In this document: positions 7,043 through 12,261 of the stretch, in pieces | Layout: each line of letters begins with the position of its first letter | Position numbering within the stretch: position 1 is the stretch's first letter | Notes under the pieces: generated by a model | Told to the model about the DNA's origin: nothing | The model's database searches: none | The model's input: only the letters and a program-made list of their open reading frames with translations | Made by a program: the position numbers and the translations under genes | DNA from: Thermoproteota archaeon | GTDB taxonomy: Archaea; Thermoproteota; Korarchaeia; Korarchaeales; Korarchaeaceae | Reading direction: 5' to 3' | NCBI GenBank assembly: GCA_011042755.1 | Contig: DRBY01000127.1 | Coordinates: forward strand, 1-12,261 | Length of the DNA: 12,261 nucleotides

Positions 7043-7522
7043 CTAATCCCTCCCGGGAGGAAGCACTGCTCTTACCACATGGGCCAATTCTCTAGGAACG
7101 CGCACCGTCACCATAGATGTCTTGTCCTTGGAAGTCACGACTCTGAGGACCTCCGCCTTGGCGACCTTCCTCCCAGTTCTGCCGAGGGCCCAGACGATCT
7201 GGCCCTTCTCTGGGACGGGGAGAAACTCGTAGGGTACCGAGACCTCGGCCACATCTCCATCGAGCTTCACCATGAAAATAGCGAGTCCAGGACAGGCCAA
7301 TACGCACGTCCCACAGCCAGTGCACTTATCCCAGTCCACTGACGGTGGGGTAGTAATCGTTGGCTTGATCACGGCTCCCACTGGGCACACCCAGCCGCAG
7401 GTGTCACAGGGTATCTCCTCGTAGCACTCTATGACCGCGACGGCCCTGCCCTCCGCCTTCTCGTCTGGAGGGAGCATCCTCTTGAGGAGATCTTCGGGTA
7501 TCACGCCGGGCTCGGCGCTCAT
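7043..7522 (-). CDS. Two-cluster ferredoxin-like subunit of the dehydrogenase complex
   Basis: A 159-residue protein with eight cysteines suited to two iron-sulfur clusters: Cys33, 39, 42 and 46 (CDTCGWVCP) and the classical C-x2-C-x2-C-x3-CP at 67-77 (CTGCGTCVLACP). The first motif is unusual: C-x5-C-x2-C-x3-C rather than C-x2-C-x2-C-x3-C. The C-terminal 80 residues are a beta-rich extension. The N-terminal 25 residues carry PEDLLKRMLPPDEKAEG, as in related archaeal subunits. It matches PdhF by position and size. ATG 7522 overlaps the alpha-subunit stop (ATGA) and has a near-perfect ribosome site directly upstream. A longer in-frame start at 7549 would put that site inside the gene and was rejected. 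Confidence 0.87.
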   Translation of the reverse strand: MSAEPGVIPEDLLKRMLPPDEKAEGRAVAVIECYEEIPCDTCGWVCPVGAVIKPTITTPPSVDWDKCTGCGTCVLACPGLAIFMVKLDGDVAEVSVPYEFLPVPEKGQIVWALGRTGRKVAKAEVLRVVTSKDKTSMVTVRVPRELAHVVRAVLPPGRD

Positions 7523-8958
7523 CCTATCACCTCCCGAGCAGCCTCCCATATCCTCTGCTTGCCTCTCACTACCTTCTCGCTGAATGGGCCGGATCTGAAC
7601 TCTTCAAGGTGCCTCTGAGCTTCTCCAATGACCTTGTCCGCCTTGGCTGGGTTGAGGCCGAGTTCGGAGGCCGCCTTGGCCCCCGCTATCCTACCCTCGA
7701 GCATGGCGGTGGTGGCCTCCTCTATCCCTGAAGCGTCTCCAGCCACGAACATCCCCTCAATTGTGGTTCGGAGAAAGCGATCGTGTATGGGCACTGGCCC
7801 GCCAAGCTCCGGAATGTAGTCCCACTTGGCTCCCGCCTGAAGCGGTATCTCCACGGAGGGAGTCAGGCCTACGGCGAGGATCAGCATGTCAACGTCAAGC
7901 TGCTCTTCAGTCCCCTCCACAGGCCTGAAGTTCTCGTCGACCCTGACGATCTCCGCCGCCTTGACTCTCTCGGTCCCTATCGCTCTCTTCACCGTATGCC
8001 TCAGCAGTATGGGGACACCCATTCTCCTGACCTTGGCGGCGTGAACCGCGTATCCGCCTATCTTCGGCATTATCTCCACGACCGCCTTGACGTCGACGCC
8101 CGCCTGCAGGAGCTGGTACGCGAGTATCAGGCCCACATTCCCAGCACCCACAATCAGTGCTTTCTCTCCTGGAACTACGCCAAAAACGTGCATCAGCGTC
8201 TGAAGGCCTCCTGCACCCATCACTCCTGGAAGGTCGTTATTCGGAAAGGGGAGCATGTTCTCCATAGCCCCCGTAGCGATGATGACCGAAGTAGCCCGCA
8301 CTAGCCAGGCCTTGCCTGGAGAGTCGACTAGTAGTGTGTGCTTGGACCCCACGTAATCTGAGACCACGGTAGCTCTGGTCAGCCACCTAGCCTCGAGGCT
8401 CTGGAGTTCTCTCAGCAGTATCTTCGCTATCTCTATTCCCCTTACTCCAGCGTAGTTGGCTCGAGATCCAAAGAACTTGTGGGTCTGCTTGATCAGCTGT
8501 CCGCCAGGCTTGAAGTTCTCGTCAGCTATAGCGACGGTTGCGCCGAGCTTCGAAGCTTCGATGGCAGCCGACAGGCCGGCAGGACCACCCCCAACGATGA
8601 ACAGGTCGACGTCTAGCTCCTCGACCTCCTGATCTACGTGTGCGTCAGACGGCAGCTCCCCCATGGGCTTCTGCCTCTCCACATTCATTCCGCTCCTGAC
8701 GGGGGTAATGCAAGTTCTGACGTTCGGCACTCCGTCGACAGTCATGAGGCACGAAGAGCACTTCCCTATACCGCAGAAGAAGCCCCTCGGCCTAGATCTC
8801 TTGTAGCTCCAGGCTAGAGTCGTCACGCCGGAGGCCACCAAGGCTGCGGCAACGCTCTCGCCCTCGTAGGCCTTGACGGGCCTTCCTTCAAAGAGGAACT
8901 CTACCTCAGCCCCCCTCTCAAACTCAAGGATCGGGTGCTCCCAGAGCCGTCGTGGCAA
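7519..8958 (-). CDS. FAD-dependent oxidoreductase with N-terminal [2Fe-2S] domain, alpha subunit
   Basis: A 479-residue protein. Residues about 15-100 are a plant-type [2Fe-2S] domain like that of SoxA/HcnA, with C-x4-C-x2-C-x12-C (Cys62, 67, 70, 83; GFFCGIGKCSSC). A two-dinucleotide-binding flavoprotein follows: GGGPAG at 123-128 for FAD, ATG at 228-230, a second Rossmann GAGNVG at 271-276 for NAD(P)H or a nucleotide, and the C-terminal FVAGDASGIEEA motif. This matches the alpha subunit (pdhA, an NADH-acceptor reductase module) of archaeal dye-linked proline dehydrogenases and also the SoxA and HcnB families. It is the first gene of a four-gene operon and overlaps the next by ATGA. The start is TTG 8958; no alternative in-frame ATG, GTG or TTG lies between it and the predicted transcript start near 8980. 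Confidence 0.87.
   Translation of the reverse strand: MPRRLWEHPILEFERGAEVEFLFEGRPVKAYEGESVAAALVASGVTTLAWSYKRSRPRGFFCGIGKCSSCLMTVDGVPNVRTCITPVRSGMNVERQKPMGELPSDAHVDQEVEELDVDLFIVGGGPAGLSAAIEASKLGATVAIADENFKPGGQLIKQTHKFFGSRANYAGVRGIEIAKILLRELQSLEARWLTRATVVSDYVGSKHTLLVDSPGKAWLVRATSVIIATGAMENMLPFPNNDLPGVMGAGGLQTLMHVFGVVPGEKALIVGAGNVGLILAYQLLQAGVDVKAVVEIMPKIGGYAVHAAKVRRMGVPILLRHTVKRAIGTERVKAAEIVRVDENFRPVEGTEEQLDVDMLILAVGLTPSVEIPLQAGAKWDYIPELGGPVPIHDRFLRTTIEGMFVAGDASGIEEATTAMLEGRIAGAKAASELGLNPAKADKVIGEAQRHLEEFRSGPFSEKVVRGKQRIWEAAREVIG
7523..7535 (-). promoter_or_regulatory. Strong Shine-Dalgarno site inside the alpha-subunit 3' end
   Basis: GGGAGGTGATAGG directly before ATG 7522. It is complementary to the 16S 3' end over GGAGGTGAT, lies within the last codons of the upstream gene and selects the shorter ferredoxin start. 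Confidence 0.7.
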
Positions 8959-9002
8959 AGCGGATCGGAGGGTTGCTCGCTCAATACGTTAAAGAGTTTA
9001 GG

Positions 9003-9010
9003 ATATAAAA
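9003..9010 (-). promoter_or_regulatory. TATA box of the dehydrogenase operon
   Basis: TTTTATAT on the minus strand. The predicted transcript start is near 8980, giving a leader of about 22 bases to TTG 8958. A small palindrome, TGTTAACA (9012-9019), sits just upstream, where BRE or an activator site would be. Confidence 0.6.
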
Positions 9011-9160
9011 GTGTTAACATTACATCGAAAACAGGTCACGTTGAATTAGAAATGTGGGATCTGCGTTATTCTGAGTTGGCGTTACTGGGTCATTCAGTAA
9101 AAGCTAACCAATCGGAGCCCGATTTAGCGGCCCCGTCGGCGAGTGGGCCCGCGCTTCAAG

Positions 9161-9167
9161 TTATAGG
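9161..9167 (+). promoter_or_regulatory. TATA box of the frameshifted hypothetical gene
   Basis: TTATAGG, centred 26-27 bp before ATG 9191, so the mRNA would be leaderless. GAGG four bases before the ATG is a weaker alternative ribosome site that would then not be transcribed. Confidence 0.5.
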
Positions 9168-9190
9168 GGCTACTCTCTTTTGTTGAGGCG

Positions 9191-9666
9191 ATGCCCGACT
9201 GGGATGTCCACGACAGGTGGGCTGCCAAAGCAGGCGTGCCCCGAGAGGTGTCGCGGTACGTGAACAGACTCATAGACTTCCCGAAAGATGTGCCCGAGTT
9301 CGTTGAGTTCGTGCTGAGGAGGGAGCCGCAGACCGGGAAGGTCGTGGACGTCTATCCCGCCTTAGAGCACGACGCGAGGAGGCTCCTAACTGGTATGAGA
9401 GATCACCTGGAGTTCCTGCTCCGGGCGAAGGACGCCCTCCACGTCAGGGCTTGGCTGCTTCACTTCGTCCTCGACTACGTGCGGAAGGCGCCGTCCCTCA
9501 CCCTGAGGGAGGTCCTCGAGCGATCCGAGGAGAAGGTGGAGGGGGCGCCTCCGCGTTCGACGAGGAGCTGCGTTCCGTGATCATGAGCGAGTGGGAGGTG
9601 GTCAGGAGGCTCGTGGAGGAGAATGGAGAGGAGATCCTGAGGGACTGCAGACCAGAGACAAGGTAG
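9191..9666 (+). pseudogene. Hypothetical protein with an apparent -1 frameshift
   Basis: The first frame runs from ATG 9191 to TGA 9578-9580 (129 residues, starting MPDWDVHDRWAAKAGVP). At the G run 9541-9545, good coding sequence moves to the other frame. From there the first frame becomes Pro/Arg/Ser-rich with untypical codons. The -1 frame reads ASAFDEELRSVIMSEWEVV and continues with GC-rich third positions to TAG 9664-9666. Joined, the product would have about 158 residues. The protein looks helical and soluble, with a conserved-looking WDVHDRWA start; I cannot name the family. The cause may be a lost G in a homopolymer (mutation or assembly error) or programmed slippage. Alternatively, a separate 27-residue ORF could start at ATG 9583. 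It leads into the DUF5131/TcmP pair on the same strand. Confidence 0.6.
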
Positions 9667-9712
9667 CGGCCCTCGCAGCCTCTCCTCCACGCGGAGGTCG
9701 GATGAGCCCCCC

Positions 9713-9720
9713 TTTATAAG
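9713..9720 (+). promoter_or_regulatory. TATA box of the DUF5131-tcmP operon
   Basis: TTTATAAG. Its centre lies 26-27 bp before ATG 9743, which makes that ATG the leaderless start and puts ATG 9734 upstream of the transcript. A small hairpin, CCTCC-ACGC-GGAGG (9684-9697), lies before it. Confidence 0.65.
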
Positions 9721-9742
9721 GTATGGGGCCCACATGAGTTGG

Positions 9743-10723
9743 ATGACCTCTGCCCCGCTGGTAAAGAGGGTGTTCAGGTCGGGCCGCAAGCCGGAGAGGG
9801 GAAGGATTAACCTGCCCGCGAGCTGGATCGGTACCAAGATCGTGGTGGCCCCCGAGAGGGACTACGTCGTCGTCCCCAAGGCCGAGTACGAGCGGCTCAA
9901 GAGGAGGCTGCGGAGCCTGACCTTCGTCAAGGAGATGTTCGAGAGCGTGCTGAACGCACACGACGGGAGGAAGATGTTCAGCGTGGTGAGCAAGACCTGG
10001 AACCCAGTGACTGGCTGCCTGCACATGTGCTCCTACTGCTGGGCCAGGAGGCTGGCCGAGACCAAGCTGAGGAACAGCGAGAGGTACAGGGAGGGGTTCG
10101 TCCCCAGGCTGAACGAGCGCGAGCTCAGGGTCAAGTTCGGCCCGGGAGACGTGGTGTTCGTCTCGGACATGGGGGACCTCTTCGGAGACTTCGTGCCGGG
10201 GGAGTGGATCTCCCGCGTCCTGGCCCACACGAGGAGGTTCCCAGAGACCTACTTCCTGTTCCTCACCAAGAACCCCGCCAGGTACAAAGAGTTCCTCGAC
10301 GAGATGCCAGAGAGGGCCATACTCGGCGCCACGATAGAGACGGACAGGGACGACCTCTACGTGAGGGAGGCCGTCTCCGGCGCCCCCCTGCCCAGCAGGA
10401 GGTACGAGGCCATGAGGGACCTGGAGTGGGACGCCAAGTTCGTCTCGATAGAGCCCATCCTGGACTTCGACCCCGAGAGGTTCCCCGGGTGGATCGAGGA
10501 GATCGGGCCCGTCATGGTCTACGTGGGCTACGACAACTACAGCAACAGGCTACCGGAGCCCCCCCTCAGGAAGACCTTGGAGCTGGTGGAGAGGCTCTCC
10601 GAGATCACTCTGGTCGTCAGGAAGACCATGAGGAGAGCCTGGAACGAGGGGATCGAGGCTTACGCCCAGGGCGGAGGAGGGGAGCGAGCCCTTGGGCGGA
10701 GGGGACGACTGGCTCAAGAGTAA
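9743..10723 (+). CDS. DUF5131 (phage Gp37/Gp68-like) three-cysteine protein with extra N-terminal domain
   Basis: A 326-residue protein. Around residues 86-102 it carries the signature KTWNPVTGC-x3-C-x2-C-WARRLAE. The C-x3-C-x2-C spacing (Cys92, 96, 99) is that of radical-SAM [4Fe-4S] enzymes, to which this family looks related. Family motifs FVSDMGDLFGDFVP, FLFLTKNPARY, LGATIETD and FVSIEPILDF follow in order, so the core is intact. Residues 1-60 are not part of the core as I know it: GRINLPASWIGTKIVV and VVVPKAEYERLKRRL resemble the swapped-hairpin AbrB-like/DUF2080 domains and a Phd-like helix. The biochemical role is unknown. It overlaps tcmP by 32 bp, so the two are translated together. 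I chose ATG 9743 from the TATA spacing; ATG 9734 would add three residues. The Gly/Arg-rich tail lies in the overlap. Confidence 0.82.
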   Translation: MTSAPLVKRVFRSGRKPERGRINLPASWIGTKIVVAPERDYVVVPKAEYERLKRRLRSLTFVKEMFESVLNAHDGRKMFSVVSKTWNPVTGCLHMCSYCWARRLAETKLRNSERYREGFVPRLNERELRVKFGPGDVVFVSDMGDLFGDFVPGEWISRVLAHTRRFPETYFLFLTKNPARYKEFLDEMPERAILGATIETDRDDLYVREAVSGAPLPSRRYEAMRDLEWDAKFVSIEPILDFDPERFPGWIEEIGPVMVYVGYDNYSNRLPEPPLRKTLELVERLSEITLVVRKTMRRAWNEGIEAYAQGGGGERALGRRGRLAQE

Positions 10724-11663
10724 GCTCTCCCAGCTCTTGGAGTACTCGAAGGAACTCTGTGAAGATGGCCTCCCCCACTACCCGGCCCACTCCTGGTCCG
10801 TGGTCAAGCTGCTGGTCCTGGCCGGGTGGGTCTGGGTCTACACGACGATAATCCCGAAGTACTACGACGAGTACTGGTACGTTGACCTCCTCGCGGGGTC
10901 TGGGACGACCTTCGTTGAGGAGACGGGAGACGTAGTCCCGGGATCTGCCTTCGTGGCTCACTACTTTGCCAGGGAGAAGTTCAGGAGGTACGTGCTCGTG
11001 GAGAAGAGCGAGGATAGGTTCAGGGCCCTCTCCCAGAGGGCCGCGAGGGTGATGGGCGACCTGGCCAGGCCGCTCAGGGGAGACTGCAACGAGCTGGCTG
11101 GGGAGATAGCCGACGAGATCAGGGAGGCGGGGGCCCACGCACTCGTCTTCATAGACAACGAGGGGCTGAGGGCGGCGGCAGAGTGGGAGACCGTGAAGAC
11201 TCTGATGGGCGTCCCGAGCGACCTGATAATCCTGTTTCCCACGGTAGGGGCGAGGAGACCCTGGGGCTCTGCGCAGGACGGGGAGAGACTCGTCAGATCC
11301 TTGGACAGGTTCTACGGAACCGGGGTGTGGAGGCTGGCTCGCGGAGGAGAGGACCTCCTGAGCCTCTACTTAGAGAGGCTAAGGAAGGCGTTCCTCGAGC
11401 TGAGGGGTCGCAGACCCTTCGTCTCGAGCATCAGAATCGGGACCAGGTCGTACTACTACGACCTCATCTTGGTGTGTAAGGACGGGCCTTACGTGAGGGC
11501 GTGGGACCACATCAAGTCGAGGCTCGACTGGGAGGATCCCGAGACCGTGGGGCTCGTGCTGAGGATACTCAGGGGAGAGATCGTCCCGCTGGACTTCTTC
11601 ACGGATCTTGAAGAGCAAGTTGGAGGACGCGGTAGACAAGAGACTTTAGACAGGTATTTCTGA
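10692..11663 (+). CDS. tcmP: Three-Cys-motif partner protein TcmP
   Basis: A 323-residue protein with a Rossmann fold resembling class I methyltransferases: motif I YVDLLAGSGTTF (about 63-74), an acidic end of strand 2 (VLVEKSED, 101-108) and FIDNEGL (about 153-159), where relatives often have DPxG. It lacks the usual NPPY/DPPY motif of DNA N-methyltransferases. The family is named for lying beside three-cysteine proteins of the DUF5131 type, as here. A function as an SAM-dependent or nucleotide-processing partner is inferred. Its N-terminus (PHYPAHSWSVVKLLVLAGWV) matches the usual 'H-x-x-x-K' opening of TcmP. TTG 10692 is preceded by GGAGGAGGGGAG at 10673-10684 and overlaps the upstream gene by 32 bp, giving translational coupling. 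Length is ordinary for the family, and I see no frameshift. Confidence 0.85.
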   Translation: MGGGDDWLKSKLSQLLEYSKELCEDGLPHYPAHSWSVVKLLVLAGWVWVYTTIIPKYYDEYWYVDLLAGSGTTFVEETGDVVPGSAFVAHYFAREKFRRYVLVEKSEDRFRALSQRAARVMGDLARPLRGDCNELAGEIADEIREAGAHALVFIDNEGLRAAAEWETVKTLMGVPSDLIILFPTVGARRPWGSAQDGERLVRSLDRFYGTGVWRLARGGEDLLSLYLERLRKAFLELRGRRPFVSSIRIGTRSYYYDLILVCKDGPYVRAWDHIKSRLDWEDPETVGLVLRILRGEIVPLDFFTDLEEQVGGRGRQETLDRYF

Positions 11664-11668
11664 CGCAT

Positions 11669-11680
11669 CGGAAATTTCCG
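11669..11680. repeat. 12-bp perfect palindrome after tcmP
   Basis: CGGAAATTTCCG, five bases after the tcmP stop codon, in the gap between convergent genes. It could form a small hairpin in either transcript or be a protein site. It has no T run, so it is not a typical archaeal terminator. Confidence 0.35.
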
Positions 11681-11728
11681 CAAGCAGTCCTGGAAATGAA
11701 GGCATCCTAGAGGCCTAGTAGGTCCAAC

Positions 11729-11842
11729 TCACGCTCGCCGCGCTTCTATAACGTACCTCCTCAGGGCGTCCGCCAGCTCGCCAGGGAGTTCGCCTATGCC
11801 CTCCTCGAAGGAGCGAGACAGCCTCTCCTCCTCGCCGTCCAT
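11729..11842 (-). CDS. Small leaderless ORF, 37 residues
   Basis: ATG 11842 to TGA 11731-11729, too short for routine gene calling. The product is an acidic, helical-looking microprotein: MDGEEERLSRSFEEGIGELP, then GELADALRRYVIEARRA. The codons follow local usage (GAG, CTG, GCG, AGG). A TATA box (TTATAT, 11870-11875) is centred about 26 bp before a predicted transcript start at about 11846, four bases before the ATG, the same spacing seen for other genes in the window. The helix around ELADALRRYVIEARRA is amphipathic and could mediate binding, for example as an antitoxin-like or adaptor peptide, but no partner is visible. It is convergent with tcmP and lies downstream of endonuclease V on the same strand. 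Function unknown. Confidence 0.45.
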   Translation of the reverse strand: MDGEEERLSRSFEEGIGELPGELADALRRYVIEARRA

Positions 11843-11869
11843 GCCCGAGCCGATAGGCTGGTCGCTGGG

Positions 11870-11875
11870 ATATAA
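11870..11875 (-). promoter_or_regulatory. TATA box of the 37-aa ORF
   Basis: TTATAT on the minus strand, flanked by C residues, centred about 30 bp before ATG 11842. It lies between the endonuclease V stop and the small ORF, so it would serve only the small ORF. Confidence 0.45.
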
Positions 11876-11882
11876 GCTGTTC

Positions 11883-11887
11883 AAAAA
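11883..11887 (-). terminator. Possible oligo-T terminator after endonuclease V
   Basis: Five T residues on the minus strand, six bases after the endonuclease V stop codon. Short T runs alone can end archaeal transcripts. This one would separate the nfi transcript from the small ORF's promoter. Confidence 0.35.
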
Positions 11888-11893
11888 TCGACA

Positions 11894-12261
11894 TTAAAGA
11901 GTTGAAGCCAAATCTTCCGACCCACGCTCCGCTTTTGGAAATTGGGAGAGCTTATGAGCAAGCCTAACTGGCGTCGGAACTCTGGTTCCTCCTCGAAAGC
12001 GCTTCACCAGCCTCTTAGCTCCATCGAGAGAGACCATGTGGCCTGGAGAAATGTAGATGGGCCTTCCCCCCTCCCTCAGGTGGAGAGCCCACCCCACGTG
12101 GCGACCGAGGTACAAGACCTCCTCTCCCCTCAGCCTGCCAACCAGCCTCCTCTTCGCCACCCCTATCGCTGGGACGTTTGCACAAACTCCCACGTGGCTG
12201 GCCTCGCCAAAGAAAGCTGGATGAGCGATGCCGTGGCCGTCCACCATGATCACATCAAAAT
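11894..12261 (-). CDS. nfi: Endonuclease V, C-terminal part (cut by right edge)
   Basis: About 122 residues, open to the window edge. Endonuclease V nicks DNA one phosphodiester past deaminated bases, chiefly hypoxanthine. The visible part begins FDVIMVDGHGIAHP, whose aspartate in VDGHG corresponds to catalytic Asp110 of the Thermotoga maritima enzyme. FGEASHVGV and PAIGVAKRRL follow, then the family's C-terminal PVRLAHKLS. Full proteins have about 200-225 residues, so roughly the first 90 lie outside the window. The GTG at 12253 is internal and not the start. The C-terminus ends with an ordinary short charged tail. The repair function fits a thermophile, in which cytosine and adenine deaminate quickly. 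Confidence 0.92.
   Translation of the reverse strand, partial: FDVIMVDGHGIAHPAFFGEASHVGVCANVPAIGVAKRRLVGRLRGEEVLYLGRHVGWALHLREGGRPIYISPGHMVSLDGAKRLVKRFRGGTRVPTPVRLAHKLSQFPKAERGSEDLASTL

Noticed and set aside
7523..7549. Longer start (adds MGGCSGGDR) for the ferredoxin subunit
   Set aside because: It would place the strong ribosome site inside the gene and replace the ATGA overlap seen for neighbouring genes with a 31-base overlap.
5584..8958. Hydrogen cyanide synthase (HcnABC) operon
   Set aside because: HcnA/B/C are related, but the separate two-cluster ferredoxin and BFD genes in A-F-X-B order fit the archaeal proline dehydrogenase layout better.
8935..9186. 83-aa plus-strand ORF across the divergent gap
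   Set aside because: It starts inside the alpha-subunit gene on the opposite strand, and its codons and composition are unlike any neighbour. No promoter fits it.
9602..10228. 208-aa minus-strand ORF antisense to DUF5131
   Set aside because: Pro/Leu/His-rich antisense shadow with no recognisable domain; the plus strand has clear family motifs.
10027..10851. 274-aa plus-strand ORF overlapping DUF5131 and tcmP
   Set aside because: Arg/Gly/Pro-rich shadow frame created by the high GC of the two real genes; no motif.

Overview
The window reads as archaeal chromosome, most likely from the Thermoproteota/Korarchaeota (TACK) side of the tree. The evidence is TATA-box promoters about 26 bp before the predicted transcript starts, several leaderless or nearly leaderless genes, many TTG and GTG starts, frequent AGG/CTC/GAG codons, an S18/Lon-like secreted archaeal protease, a CARF-like/winged-helix regulator and archaeal-type electron-transfer modules. 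No rRNA, tRNA, CRISPR array, transposase or integrase was found. The lineage is an inference; no marker gene settles it.

Left part (1-2750): the 3' end of a rhomboid membrane protease faces a two-gene operon on the minus strand. That operon encodes an unknown 149-aa protein and, through an ATGA overlap, an exported membrane-anchored serine protease with the Lon Ser/Lys dyad. Middle part (2970-5582, plus strand): a CARF-like/wHTH regulator with a perfect inverted repeat at its own start is followed 5 bp later by adenylate kinase. Then come a 98-aa unknown protein and a four-CBS-domain protein, each with its own TATA box. Three of these four proteins belong to families that bind nucleotides, or are expected to.

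Next (5584-8958, minus strand) is a tightly packed four-gene operon: FAD/[2Fe-2S] oxidoreductase, two-cluster ferredoxin, BFD-like [2Fe-2S] protein and DAO-family FAD dehydrogenase. The order matches the dye-linked L-proline dehydrogenase (pdhAFXB) operons of Thermococcales. The complex probably oxidises proline, sarcosine or a similar amino acid and passes electrons through the Fe-S subunits.

Right part (9191-11663, plus strand): a GC3-rich accessory cluster holds an unknown gene with an apparent -1 frameshift, a DUF5131 (phage Gp37/Gp68-like) three-cysteine protein with an unusual N-terminal domain, and, overlapping it, its partner TcmP. This is the best candidate for a poorly described system. 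A previously hidden 37-aa leaderless ORF (minus strand) and the 3' part of endonuclease V (minus strand, cut by the window edge) finish the window.
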